A DNA stretch of 64,000 nucleotides, from positions 1-64,000 of the forward strand of contig JACKDQ010000016.1 in NCBI GenBank assembly GCA_020633415.1, in the 5' to 3' direction. Below the pieces are notes generated by a model that was not told where the DNA came from, made no database searches, and was given only the letters and a program-made list of their open reading frames with translations. The stretch comes from Deltaproteobacteria bacterium (GTDB lineage: Bacteria; Myxococcota_A; Polyangia; GCA-2747355). A program made the position numbers and the translations under genes. Shown here piece by piece: positions 1 through 8,790 of this stretch (position 1 is the first letter of the stretch; each line of letters starts with the position of its first letter).

Positions 1-143
1 CCCGTCAGTGGCCCGGCAATCCAACAAGCCACCGTCAGCATCGCTAAGCAGCCGATTTCCCTTTGTCCCCGATCAAGGCCCGACTGGTCTGCTTCGTGCA
101 CAAGTTCCGAAGAGCCGTTCACGCCGGGCGGAGGCGAAGATCG

Positions 144-1437
144 ATGCGGTATCTGTTTTTGCTGTGCGGACTTTTTCGGCGGCTGCCTGCAAACCGCGGC
201 CGAAAGCCCGACGGACCCGTTCGCCGGCAAGGATGAATTGGTCGTCACCGTCCAGCGCAACTTCGGCGAACTGGTCGGCTACGTCAGCGTGATCACCGAC
301 GTCGCCACGGGTACAAGCGAATGGCGACGCAGTAGCGGCAACGCCACGCTAATCCACCCGATGGCCGTCTTGACGTCGCTTCACCTCTGCGCCGACCCGA
401 AAACCGACAGCGAAGGAAACTTCGCCTACGATCTAGCCCGAGAGACGATTCAGCCGGAGGCCCGCCCGCGTGGCTGCCAACGAATCATTCTCGGCAACCG
501 CGTCTACCAACGCCAAGGACCACCGATCTTCGCGCCGGGTGGCGGGTTCTTTGGCAACACCAACGCTGCCGTGCCACCGGTCAACCATTACACCGACCTC
601 GCGGTAATCTTCTTGAATCGCCCCGTGCCGAGCCCCGAGCAAGATCCCAGCGACGGCGTCAAGCCAGCGCGGATCTCTCAGGTCAGTCCTGCCGAAGGAA
701 ACACGATTTCACTGGCCGCGTTTGATCCTGTTTCCGGTCTCTATAACGAAGCCACAGTGACGGTGCAAACGGCCTCGGGTCGCGTGATCGTTTGGCGCCC
801 CAACGCGGACGGCAGCGGCGAGCTTACGCCTGGCAACTCTGGCGGACGTATCACCTTGGGCACCGGCAACGACGCACCGCTCGTCGGCGTCGTGCGCGGT
901 CCGGTCCACAGCACGGGTAACCAATATGCCGTCGATATCACGTCTCATCGCGACTGGATCAGGCAGATGATCGAGCAAGCACAGGATCGCCTGGTCGCCT
1001 ATCGGCTGCAAAGCGGCGAATCAGCCGAACAAGCGACCAGACCGACGACACCAGTAAGCACTGCGATCTGCAACAGCGGTGCAACGCGGAGTTGCGGAGA
1101 ATGTGGCACCCAGCAGTGCGTTGATGGCGAGTGGTCGGTCTGCTCACCAACGTTTTCCTGTGGACTCAACAACCGCTGTAATCACGAGGCACGCTGCGTA
1201 GCGAATGTCGCCTGTGATAGCTCCTACGTCGGCCAGTATCGCGGCTGTAGCAGGGCCAAAGCCAAACACCCCGAACGCGTACCCTGCGGCTGGCAGTTCT
1301 GCATCAACGGCTCGACCAACAAGCAGGTCGCCTGGTCGAATGACTGCCAGTTGCCACCGCAAGGCTACGGGCGCGGAGCGGACCGATTGTGCCCCGTCGG
1401 TCAAAGCTGCGATCCCTCAACGCTGCTCTGCCAGTAG
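144..1437 (+). CDS. Trypsin-like serine protease lipoprotein with Cys-rich tail (apparent +1 frameshift)
   Basis: S1-family serine protease, probably anchored to the outside of a membrane. The triad is readable: His in VLTSLH (codon 382-384), Asp in YTDLAVIF (595-597) and Ser in PGNSGG (838-840). About 130 Cys-rich residues follow, perhaps a binding module. The start is inferred. GGAGG at 130-134 lies 9 nt before ATG 144, which opens a signal peptide MRYLFLLCGLF; the frame then has to slip by +1 in the T5 run at 172-176 to give LFGGC, a lipobox, and run into the protease frame. Without the slip, the protease frame has no ATG with a ribosome site and is open to the left edge. Either one extra T (sequencing error or mutation) or programmed frameshifting explains this. 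The protease call is firm, the start less so. Confidence 0.75.
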
Positions 1438-1442
1438 CGCGA

Positions 1443-1868
1443 TTAGTAGAGCGAGGCGCCGGAGAAGTCGACCACCACGTGCTCGAGGGCTCGGCCCGAG
1501 CGCAAGCGAAGTGAGGTCGAGGCGCTCGCCAGACGAGAGTCGTCGATGTCGTAGGCGATCACGGTGATGTCGTAGACACCTTCAACAAGGTAGTACATTT
1601 CGCCGAGCGTGCTCCACTGGTCGCCACGACAACTAACCACGCTCTCACGACGATCGTAGCCGTCGACCACCACGCGAAAGTAACTCACGCCGTAATCGCC
1701 GCAGAGCAAACTGGATTGACTGCCGTCGATCGTCCAGTCGACACGGAGGTCGGCCATGCCACGCGTTCCATCGATCAAATCTAGCGCCTCGTCGTCGACG
1801 ATCAGGCAGCCGCTGCCGAGCAAGGTCATTGCAGCTAGAAACCCCATCCAACGCGTCTTCTTGCTCAT
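1443..1868 (-). CDS. Small lipoprotein of unknown function
   Basis: Hypothetical protein of 141 residues. The N-terminus has a basic start, a hydrophobic stretch and a lipobox-like GSGC ending at Cys21, so export and lipidation are likely. The mature part looks all-beta (alternating hydrophobic strands, a Cys pair in LLCGDYG and VVSCRGD) and could be one immunoglobulin-like or jelly-roll domain; I recognise no family. AAGGAG stands 5 nt before the ATG, so the start is secure. It converges on the protease gene with only 5 nt between stop codons. Confidence 0.7.
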   Translation of the reverse strand: MSKKTRWMGFLAAMTLLGSGCLIVDDEALDLIDGTRGMADLRVDWTIDGSQSSLLCGDYGVSYFRVVVDGYDRRESVVSCRGDQWSTLGEMYYLVEGVYDITVIAYDIDDSRLASASTSLRLRSGRALEHVVVDFSGASLY

Positions 1869-2081
1869 CTTCGTCTCCTTGGTTTAGCGCCCGCGCTTGC
1901 GGACCTGCGGAGAAGATAAGCAAACGCCATACCAGCGGCCTTCGAAGAAAAAACAATTCGTTACGAACACTTACAGCACTGCATCCCGCGGCGCTCGCCC
2001 GCTCGGCGTGGCGAGCGATTCACATCAGTGAACAGAGCTTCACAGACCAACGGGGTCCTGCGGCGCGCCGACCCAACAGCG

Positions 2082-3251
2082 CTAGTGGCCGCAGCGCGCA
2101 TCGCACTTGGCGTCGAACTCGCCGGCGTACTCGATCTTCAAGCGAAAGTGTCCACCGGCGTGGGCAAATGTCGGCTTGATCGAAAACACTACCGGCTTGT
2201 CGACGGTGTAGAGCTTGTATCCCACCGCATGGACGAGTCCGACGCGAGCCGCCGGAAACTCAGCGACGGCCGGGTCCCAGCTCAGCTGGCTATAGACCCC
2301 ATCGATGCCGCTACGGCTGCCCTTTTCGGCCACGCTGCCACTGCGCTGGTAGCACTCCAGTTGATTGTCGTAACTGATGGTGTGGTTGACCGGTGCGTCG
2401 AACGACCAATTGCTGCGCCAGTCGGTCGGCGGTAGCACCGGCTGGCCCCACATCGTCAACGGCCGGTAAAAGTGGCCGAGGACATAATTCTCGCGGGTCG
2501 ATGCAACACTGATCCGAAAGGTCCCCGCATCGAGGTTCGCCGGCGGGTACCAGCGAAAACGCAACTCGGCATCACCCTGGCGCTCGCGCTCGGCCCACGA
2601 ATCGAACTGATACGAGCCCAAGCCGTGGATGATCAACGTACCGTCGCCGTCGCGGCTGTAGGGATCACCGACCTCGACCTTTGGCGTCGGCTCAGGGAGC
2701 GCTCGCACTTGGTAGTTCACTTGCGTACGATCGCCTGGCCAAATCTCCAGCGTCTTGCCGCCGCCGATCCCGCGACTCACCCGGCCCGTCGCGTGAAAGG
2801 CCACGCGCAGGTAAAGCTCTTGACCCGCACGCCCGGCAAAACGGTGATAGCTGCGCGTGCTCAGCGGCTGGCTACCCGCCTGACAGGCGTCAAACACCGC
2901 AAAGGAGACGCGCTCAGCCGCACCATGATCGTCCTCCCATCCGTAGGAAAGGCCAGATTCGCGGGTAAGCACATTTGCCGTGCGAAAGTGCAGCGTGTAG
3001 CGGCCGTCGTCGGGCACGCGCCAGCGCAGCCAATGGGTGCCAACGTTCTTCGCCGGATCTTTGAACACGTCAAAAAACGACTGATGTAGATAGCGCGCGT
3101 TGAGCAGGTTCTTCTTTAGCGGCGTCGCCGTGCGACAAGCGACGACATCGATCAGCTCAGCCTTGCCAGAAGGTGCCAGCAGCTGGTCCGCATCGCGTTC
3201 GCCGCAGGCCGCCAATCCCAAGATCAATGCGAATAGCTTCGCCTTGTGCAT
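2082..3251 (-). CDS. Lipoprotein with beta-sandwich domains, unknown function
   Basis: Hypothetical exported lipoprotein of 389 residues. The start at 3251 is chosen over an upstream ATG because GAGGAG precedes it and it opens directly onto a signal peptide with lipobox LAAC (Cys16). The first half contains a stretch resembling bacterial pre-peptidase C-terminal/carbohydrate-binding sandwiches (WLRWRVPDDGRYTLHFR, then LYLRVAFHATG); that resemblance is by eye only. The extreme C-terminus carries two Cys (KCDARC), possibly a disulfide. No catalytic motif is visible. The 3252-3533 stretch before the next gene holds nothing I can identify. Confidence 0.65.
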   Translation of the reverse strand: MHKAKLFALILGLAACGERDADQLLAPSGKAELIDVVACRTATPLKKNLLNARYLHQSFFDVFKDPAKNVGTHWLRWRVPDDGRYTLHFRTANVLTRESGLSYGWEDDHGAAERVSFAVFDACQAGSQPLSTRSYHRFAGRAGQELYLRVAFHATGRVSRGIGGGKTLEIWPGDRTQVNYQVRALPEPTPKVEVGDPYSRDGDGTLIIHGLGSYQFDSWAERERQGDAELRFRWYPPANLDAGTFRISVASTRENYVLGHFYRPLTMWGQPVLPPTDWRSNWSFDAPVNHTISYDNQLECYQRSGSVAEKGSRSGIDGVYSQLSWDPAVAEFPAARVGLVHAVGYKLYTVDKPVVFSIKPTFAHAGGHFRLKIEYAGEFDAKCDARCGH

Positions 3252-3533
3252 TCGATGACTCTCCTCGAAGGTTGTCGGCGAGGCCGATCCGGCGCCGCCA
3301 GCGTTCGAGCTGTGCAACGACCGTGCCCGCTGCAGTGATCGCTCAAGCGTACAGGCCGGCGCACAAGATCAGCGCCCAACACCGCGATAACAGCGCCGTT
3401 GATGCAGTAGTTCAGCGAGCGCTGGCACCCAACGGCCAGCCACTATGCAAAGAACAACCAGCAGCCGCCGTGTCGGCGCGTTCGCGGGACAGATGTTGCG
3501 TTGTTAGGGAGCGTCACCTTGAGCGTGCGAGCG

Positions 3534-5153
3534 CTAGATCGACTGCACCTTGCGCGCCGGGTGACGCGCTAAACGCGCGGCAAACAACCCGGCACCGAGC
3601 GCTACCGCGTGCTCGGCACTCACCGTCGGCGTGATCGTGCGCTCGAACAGCCGTTCGAGACCTTCACGAATAAAGGGAATCTGCGAGGTGCCGCCGGTAA
3701 CAACCAACTCGGTGATATCGCGCGGCTCGAGATCGATCTTGGCGAGTGCGCCTTTGCAGATCTCGAAACTCTGCCGGGCCAGATTCGAACAGATTCGTTC
3801 GAGGGCATGACGGTCGATCCGCTGGCGCAAATCGAGCTTCTTCGGACTCTCAACCACACGCGCCACCGTCATGTCGACGCTGGTCTCGGTCGACAGCGTG
3901 CGTTTGGCCTTTTCACAGGCCAACAGCAATCGCCGCCACTCGACAACGCGTTTCTTCAATTCGACTTCAGTGCGCCGCCAAAAGGCGTTGGCCACCGCAT
4001 CGCCAAGCGCACTATCAAAGTCATCACCACCGAGCCAAGCATCACCCGCCGTGACCAACACGCGATAGTGATCGAGGCTCATATCGACCACGGTGAAGTC
4101 GAAGGTACCACCACCGAAGTCATAGACCGCGACCAGCTCGTTTTTGCCTTGGCCGAAGCCGTAGGCCAACGCCGCCGCTACCGGCTCGTCGATCAAAGCG
4201 ATACGCCCGAGACCGGCGATCTGTGCCGCGCGCTTGATCGCGTTGCGCTCGTCGGAGCCGAAATTGACCGGCACGGTAACCACCGCGCCCTCGATCTGAA
4301 AGTCCAAGCGCTGCTCGGCGATCTCTCGCAGCTTCTTGAGGATCATCGCGCAGACCTGCGGCACGGCCAGCTGCTGGTCACCAACCTCGATCAGGATCGC
4401 ATCGTTGGGCCCGCGACCGACGCGATAGGCCGCGGAATGGATGAACCCCTCAACCCCGCGATCGTCAAACTTGCGCCCAGCAACGCGCTTGATCGAGGAA
4501 ACCGTGCGATCAGGCAAAATCGGCAGCATCTTGCGCGCATCCCAACCTACGATCGGGTCGCCGCCTTCGGGCGGAAAGTGAACGATCGAAGGGACAGTAG
4601 CGCGCCCCTGATCGTCGCGCACCATGCAAACGCTGTCACCAACAGCAACAGAGATGCCGCTGTAGCTGACACCGAAATCGACGCCGATAATGCTCGCGAT
4701 CTCTAGCGGTGGAATCGGGCCCGTCGGCTCGGCGGGAAAGTCGTCGTCCGCATCGACGTCGACCGGAAAATCCTCTTCGCTCGGCCCCTGTTGGCGAAGC
4801 TGCGCAATCTCCGCGATCGCTCGCAATTCATTGGCGTGGTCTTCGTCGACCTGAACGCCGATGCCGGTCTCACCACCTTGCGGGTCATCGACGATGCGCC
4901 GAACCGTCGCCACCATCGGGATCAGATCCCCGCCGGGCAACTCGAGCGTTACCTGAATCTTCGCGCCGATCGCGACGCGACGCTGGGTCTTGAGAAACAT
5001 GCCACCGCCGCTGATGTTTTGCGCGGCGATACGTTCCACTTTTGGCCAGTCACCACAACGCACTGTGGCGCGCCAATCGACATCGAAGCGTTGGTGCGCA
5101 CGCAACGCACCCCCGACCTTGGGCCCCGGGGTCGCCGGGCCATCGCTGGCCAT
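3534..5153 (-). CDS. PilZ domain fused to Hsp70 (DnaK-type) ATPase domain
   Basis: A 539-residue two-domain protein. Residues about 15-110 are a PilZ domain with both c-di-GMP-binding signatures, RAHQR (18-22) and NISGGG (46-51). After an acidic linker (DVDADDDF) comes an Hsp70 nucleotide-binding domain from about residue 150: IIGVDFGVSYSG (phosphate 1), YDFGGGTFDF (phosphate 2), IDEPVAAALAYG (connect) and VTGGTSQIPF (adenosine). It stops after the ATPase fold: there is no substrate-binding domain, so it is not a classic chaperone. Known biology of PilZ suggests c-di-GMP may control the actin-like ATPase; that is inference. The start at 5153 has GGAGG 5 nt upstream; an ATG 33 nt earlier has no ribosome site. 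No co-chaperone gene is adjacent. Cytoplasmic. Confidence 0.88.
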   Translation of the reverse strand: MASDGPATPGPKVGGALRAHQRFDVDWRATVRCGDWPKVERIAAQNISGGGMFLKTQRRVAIGAKIQVTLELPGGDLIPMVATVRRIVDDPQGGETGIGVQVDEDHANELRAIAEIAQLRQQGPSEEDFPVDVDADDDFPAEPTGPIPPLEIASIIGVDFGVSYSGISVAVGDSVCMVRDDQGRATVPSIVHFPPEGGDPIVGWDARKMLPILPDRTVSSIKRVAGRKFDDRGVEGFIHSAAYRVGRGPNDAILIEVGDQQLAVPQVCAMILKKLREIAEQRLDFQIEGAVVTVPVNFGSDERNAIKRAAQIAGLGRIALIDEPVAAALAYGFGQGKNELVAVYDFGGGTFDFTVVDMSLDHYRVLVTAGDAWLGGDDFDSALGDAVANAFWRRTEVELKKRVVEWRRLLLACEKAKRTLSTETSVDMTVARVVESPKKLDLRQRIDRHALERICSNLARQSFEICKGALAKIDLEPRDITELVVTGGTSQIPFIREGLERLFERTITPTVSAEHAVALGAGLFAARLARHPARKVQSI

Positions 5154-5262
5154 CGCAGCCTCCAACCTGGTAGGTGCGTCCAGCATACCAGGAGCGCGGG
5201 ACTTTTCCCATAACTGCCCGAGCGCGCTGGCCGCGCAGCGAAGTTAGCTTAGCAGGTGTCGA

Positions 5263-6369
5263 CTAGGCGGTGGCGCCACCGCATGAGGAGCCGGCTCCAG
5301 CCGTGCATCCGTAGCAATGGCGGTCGGTCAGAATCCGCTGGGAGATGAACGCCGCGGGGTCAAAGTCGGCGATCTGCCCGTCGAGCCTGATCTCGAGCAT
5401 TTGGTTGAAATCGCAGTCGTACAGTCCACCATCCCAACCCACCGACAGCGTATTGCGGCACATCACACCGGCGGCCGCCGCCGGATTGAAGGCGCTGACC
5501 AGTCGCCGCATGTAGGCCTCGAGGTTACCGCTCTGTAGCAGCCATTCGAGATAGCGTGAAATCGGCATGTTGTTGAGTGCGATCAACCGGTCGAAGGTCA
5601 AGCCATGCTCGCGCAGCAAGCCCGCCCGCCAATCGCGCTCGAGTTGGGCTTGATCGCCCGCAAGAAATGCCCCAGCAGGGTTGGCCATCAACGTCAGTCG
5701 ACGCTGTGGATCGCCTTTGCCATAACCGACAGCGTTCAGTCGGCGCAAGGCCTCGATCGAGCGCGCGTAGGTGCCTGCACCGCGCTGAGCATCGGTGTTG
5801 CGCTGACGGTAGTGCGGCAACGAGCAGACCAACTCCACGCCCCGCTCGGCCAGCCACTTGGGCAAATCAGCGTATTTGGGCAGCAGCAAAACCGTGAGAT
5901 TGCAGCGGTCGATGACCTGCTTGCCACGTGCGACCGCCTGGGCGACGAGATAGCGGAAGTTGGGATTGAGCTCGGGGGCGCCACCTGTGATGTCCACCGT
6001 GTGCGCGCTGGTCTTGTCGAGGGCGGCCAAACACGCGTCAACCGTGGCGCGATTCATCATCGCATCGGTGCGGTCGGGACCGGCATCGACGTGGCAATGC
6101 CGGCAGCTCATGTTGCAGAGCTTGCCCAGGTTGATTTGAAAGTATTCCAGCGGTAGACGATCAAAGTCGACGGCGTGAGCGACCAAATCGGCAGCGAAAT
6201 CGGCCTGATCGTTGGCGGCACCGGCGACGGCCAAATCAGCCAGCACGCGACGCTGTTCGTCCGCGGGAGCCAGCGGGTTGTTGCGCACCTTCAAGCTGGT
6301 GACCGCTCGCGGCGATCCTTCGAAGATATCGGGAGCACGTCCGCCGCCCAGTCGGCTGTCTTGTAGCAT
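5263..6369 (-). CDS. arsS: Radical SAM protein ArsS (arsenosugar biosynthesis)
   Basis: Radical SAM enzyme of 368 residues. The 4Fe-4S site is CNMSCRHC (CX3CX2C) after a short leader, and the C-terminal domain ends with the ArsS-typical YGCTAGAGSSCGG motif. Family members are linked to conversion of dimethylarsinoyl-adenosine-type intermediates to arsenosugars and usually sit next to a SAM-dependent ArsM methyltransferase. None is nearby: the neighbours are the PilZ-Hsp70 gene and a divergent CBS gene, so a partner would be elsewhere. AAGGAT lies 4 nt before the ATG. The stop codon is part of a 14-bp sequence repeated at 8.7 kb. Confidence 0.9.
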   Translation of the reverse strand: MLQDSRLGGGRAPDIFEGSPRAVTSLKVRNNPLAPADEQRRVLADLAVAGAANDQADFAADLVAHAVDFDRLPLEYFQINLGKLCNMSCRHCHVDAGPDRTDAMMNRATVDACLAALDKTSAHTVDITGGAPELNPNFRYLVAQAVARGKQVIDRCNLTVLLLPKYADLPKWLAERGVELVCSLPHYRQRNTDAQRGAGTYARSIEALRRLNAVGYGKGDPQRRLTLMANPAGAFLAGDQAQLERDWRAGLLREHGLTFDRLIALNNMPISRYLEWLLQSGNLEAYMRRLVSAFNPAAAAGVMCRNTLSVGWDGGLYDCDFNQMLEIRLDGQIADFDPAAFISQRILTDRHCYGCTAGAGSSCGGATA

Positions 6370-6565
6370 CGGGATCCTTACAACGCTGGGCCGTGATCGA
6401 CCGTTTCAAACCGTTACGTAATCTCAGCATCTTGCGTTACGGCACACAACTGCCACTGGCGCCGACCGCCGAATATGGTATCCTACTTATACTGTTTATC
6501 CTGACAAGCGTGACGGTTATCAGCGTAGGCGCTCGTTGTACGAGGCGCCCGCCAAAGGAGCATCA

Positions 6566-7000
6566 ATGGAACGCAGCGTAAGTCGGCTACTCGGGGAAAA
6601 AGGCAATGATATCTGGTCGATTTCGCCTGGCAGTTCGGTTTTCGAGGCGATCACGATCATGGCTGAAAAGGGGGTCGGGGCGCTGCTGGTGATGGAGGGC
6701 GACTACCTCTGCGGCATCATCTCCGAGCGCGACTACACCCGCAAGGTGATCCTGAAAGGCCGCGCGTCGAAGGACTGCCGGGTGTCGGAAATCATGACCT
6801 CGCGCGTGATCTGCGTCGACCCTGAGTGGCGCGTCGAAGACTGCATGTCGCTGATGACCGAAAAGCGCGTGCGCCACCTGCCGGTCGTCAAAGACAACAA
6901 GGTCCTCGGCGTGCTGTCGATCGGCGACGTTGTACGGTCGCTCATTAAGCAAAAAAGCCATATGATCGAAAAGTTAGAGAGCTACATTCTCGGTCACTGA
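6566..7000 (+). CDS. Two-CBS-domain protein
   Basis: Stand-alone CBS pair of 144 residues with no other domain. CBS1 spans roughly residues 18-62 (ends GIISERDYTRKV) and CBS2 80-130 (ends GVLSIGDVVRSLI), the usual order. Such Bateman modules bind adenine nucleotides and regulate partners or sense energy state; the partner is unknown. The start at 6566 follows AAGGAG (CCAAAGGAGCATCAATG); an ATG 30 nt upstream lacks this. The 196 nt between arsS and this gene is AT-richer around 6475-6505 and includes TATACT, a possible -10 box without a clear -35. Cytoplasmic. Confidence 0.88.
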   Translation: MERSVSRLLGEKGNDIWSISPGSSVFEAITIMAEKGVGALLVMEGDYLCGIISERDYTRKVILKGRASKDCRVSEIMTSRVICVDPEWRVEDCMSLMTEKRVRHLPVVKDNKVLGVLSIGDVVRSLIKQKSHMIEKLESYILGH

Positions 7001-7069
7001 TCGCCCCACCGCGCCTGCCAACGCCATCGCCGAACACGGACGCGCAGCTGGCTCGACACCGTCCTTTGA

Positions 7070-7077
7070 GCTAGGCT
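7070..7077 (+). promoter_or_regulatory. GCTANNNT box before recR
   Basis: GCTAGGCT ends 8 nt before the recR ATG, and no Shine-Dalgarno sequence lies between. If it is a -10 element, transcription would start at or next to the ATG and the mRNA would be leaderless. No convincing -35 hexamer is present at 16-18 nt. Confidence 0.4.
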
Positions 7078-7085
7078 GTCGCACG

Positions 7086-7679
7086 ATGGCCGACCCGCTC
7101 GCCCAATTGATTCAACACCTCGGAAAACTGCCCGGCATCGGCGAACGCACCGCGACGCGATTGGCGTTCTTTATCCTGCGTGGCCCCACCTCCTACGCCC
7201 ACGATCTGGCCAACGCGCTGATCGAGGTCAAACAGCGTCTACGCCAGTGTTCGCAGTGCTGCCAACTGACCGAGCAAGATCCGTGCAGCATCTGCAACGA
7301 TGCCAAGCGCGACCGCAAGACGATCCTCGTCGTCGCTTTACCCCAGGACCTGCTGGCGATCGAGCGTACGGGCGGCTATCGCGGCACGTACCACGTGCTG
7401 CACGGCCTGCTTTCGCCACTCGATGGCATCGGCCCCGACGAGCTGAAGATCGACGCATTGCTCGCGCGCCTCAAAGACGACGACGCGGTCAAGGAGATCA
7501 TCTTGGCGACCAGCCCCAACGTCGAAGGCGACGCGACGGCACTCTATCTTTCACGACTGCTCAAGCCACTGGGCTACACCGTCTCGCGCATCGCGAGCGG
7601 CGTGCCGATCGGCGGCGAACTGGAATACGCCGACAGCGTCACGCTCAATCGTGCGATCGAAGGTCGACACGAGGTTTAG
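7086..7679 (+). CDS. recR: Recombination mediator RecR
   Basis: RecR, 197 residues, the normal family length. It acts with RecO (and RecF) to load RecA on SSB-coated gaps. Visible: the helix-hairpin-helix LPGIGERTATRLAF near residues 15-28, a four-Cys zinc site (C55, C58, C67, C70) and a Toprim domain from about residue 77 (ILVVALPQDLLAIERTGGYRGTYHVL is split here by its conserved GGYRGTYHVL end). The usual upstream partners dnaX and ybaB are absent. It starts without a ribosome binding site and appears leaderless. DUF952 and a Cys-rich gene follow closely, so it may head a three-gene operon. Confidence 0.95.
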   Translation: MADPLAQLIQHLGKLPGIGERTATRLAFFILRGPTSYAHDLANALIEVKQRLRQCSQCCQLTEQDPCSICNDAKRDRKTILVVALPQDLLAIERTGGYRGTYHVLHGLLSPLDGIGPDELKIDALLARLKDDDAVKEIILATSPNVEGDATALYLSRLLKPLGYTVSRIASGVPIGGELEYADSVTLNRAIEGRHEV

Positions 7680-7687
7680 CGTCGACG

Positions 7688-8062
7688 ATGAGCGATCAGC
7701 GACGCGCGATCTATCACTTCACACCGCGGGCAGCGTATTTCGCCGAGCCTCAGCGCGACTATCTGCCCGAGACTTTCGCCCGCGATGGCTTCATCCACTG
7801 CAGCGAGGCCGAGCAGCTCCGCGACGCGGCTGCGCGTTTCGCTGGCGGCCGCAGCGACCTCGTCGTGCTCACCATCAACCCGGACAAGCTGCGCGCCCCG
7901 TTGGTTTATGAAGACTTGTTCGGTGAGGGCCGCGCCTTTCCCCACCTTTATGGGCCACTCAATCGCGACGCGGTGGTCGCTGTCAGCGACTTTTGCCCCG
8001 ACGCTGATGGCGTCTATCCCGCTGCCCGCGGTCAGCTTCCCATCGGCGAAAGCGATCGCTAA
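7688..8062 (+). CDS. DUF952 family protein
   Basis: Protein of 124 residues matching the DUF952 pattern: an N-terminal IYHFTPRAAY, a central GFIHCSEAEQL and HLYGPLNRDAVV near the end. The family fold is related to ADP-ribosyltransferase-like small proteins, but its reaction is not established. It starts 8 nt after the recR stop and its TAA overlaps the next ATG (TAATG), so translation of the three genes is probably coupled. Cytoplasmic, no signal peptide. Confidence 0.85.
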   Translation: MSDQRRAIYHFTPRAAYFAEPQRDYLPETFARDGFIHCSEAEQLRDAAARFAGGRSDLVVLTINPDKLRAPLVYEDLFGEGRAFPHLYGPLNRDAVVAVSDFCPDADGVYPAARGQLPIGESDR

Positions 8063-8625
8063 TGTTTGTATTTTGGCGCAGCGCCGCCCAACGGGCGCGG
8101 CGACGCTTGGCACGTCAACTGCGCAGCGCATTGCGACGCGAGAAGCAAACTTGGGCGATCGACCCGCTATTGATCGCTGCCCGTCAGGAGCTGATCGAGC
8201 AACTCGTCGGCGTGCGAGCCTGCGCGAGCTGCCTGCGCTGTGGTGAAAAGCTCTCGGCGCGGCGCCCCAGTCCGCCCTCGCAGTTTTCAGGCGGGCGCTG
8301 CTGCTACCTCGACACTCGGCGGCTATTCGACGACCAAGAACTCGCCCTGCTCGCCGCTGCCGATTGCGCACCCACGACGCTCCGCGCGGTCGATCGGCAA
8401 CCCGAGGACGCCGGCTGTATCTTTCGCGGTGAAGCGGGCTGCACGCTGCCGGCGACCTCGCGGCCGACGGCTTGTTTGATGTACATCTGCGACGAACTCG
8501 GCGCAGAACTCGCTGCCGCCGACCGTAGCGCAGCGATCGATCGCGCGCTCGACGCGATCAGCGGCAGGCGGGCGCGGATGTTCGGCCCCAAGGTGCGTTT
8601 GCGCGCCGAACCGATCACGCCCTAA
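8062..8625 (+). CDS. Cys-rich YkgJ-like putative metal-cluster protein
   Basis: Protein of 187 residues with a basic, helical N-terminus, then two Cys groups: CASCLRC with a later GGRCCY, and GCTLPATSRPTACLMYIC. The second, with RPTAC followed by YIC, resembles the YkgJ/UPF0153 family (CXXC-RP-C pattern), proposed to bind zinc or an iron-sulfur cluster; the match is by eye. Start and stop of the preceding gene overlap by one base. No signal peptide. Function unknown. Confidence 0.6.
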   Translation: MFVFWRSAAQRARRRLARQLRSALRREKQTWAIDPLLIAARQELIEQLVGVRACASCLRCGEKLSARRPSPPSQFSGGRCCYLDTRRLFDDQELALLAAADCAPTTLRAVDRQPEDAGCIFRGEAGCTLPATSRPTACLMYICDELGAELAAADRSAAIDRALDAISGRRARMFGPKVRLRAEPITP

Positions 8626-8661
8626 GCGATAGCAAGCGGCGCGATGACGAGCCTCAGCCAA

Positions 8662-8707
8662 TATCGGTAGTCGCAGGTGTCGACTATCGGTAGTCGTAGG
8701 TGTCGAC
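8662..8707. repeat. 23-bp tandem duplication
   Basis: Two adjacent 23-bp copies (8662-8684 and 8685-8707) differ at one position (GTCGCAGG versus GTCGTAGG). They lie in the 165-nt gap between the Cys-rich gene and the converging lipoprotein gene. On the minus strand the second copy contains the last codons and stop of a short open frame discussed under findings. Confidence 0.85.
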
Positions 8708-8790
8708 GGTGGGGTTATAGGTACTAAGCGGCAAAGGAACATGACGTTCGCCGAGCAACGGCGCACGTCATGCTACGAAAGGTCGGCTAG

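Noticed and set aside
3609..4706. Long plus-strand open frame opposite the PilZ-Hsp70 gene
   Set aside because: The minus-strand frame carries every domain motif; the other is a codon-position shadow.
8662..8707. Possible CRISPR-like repeats
   Set aside because: Only two adjacent copies with no spacer; a tandem duplication.
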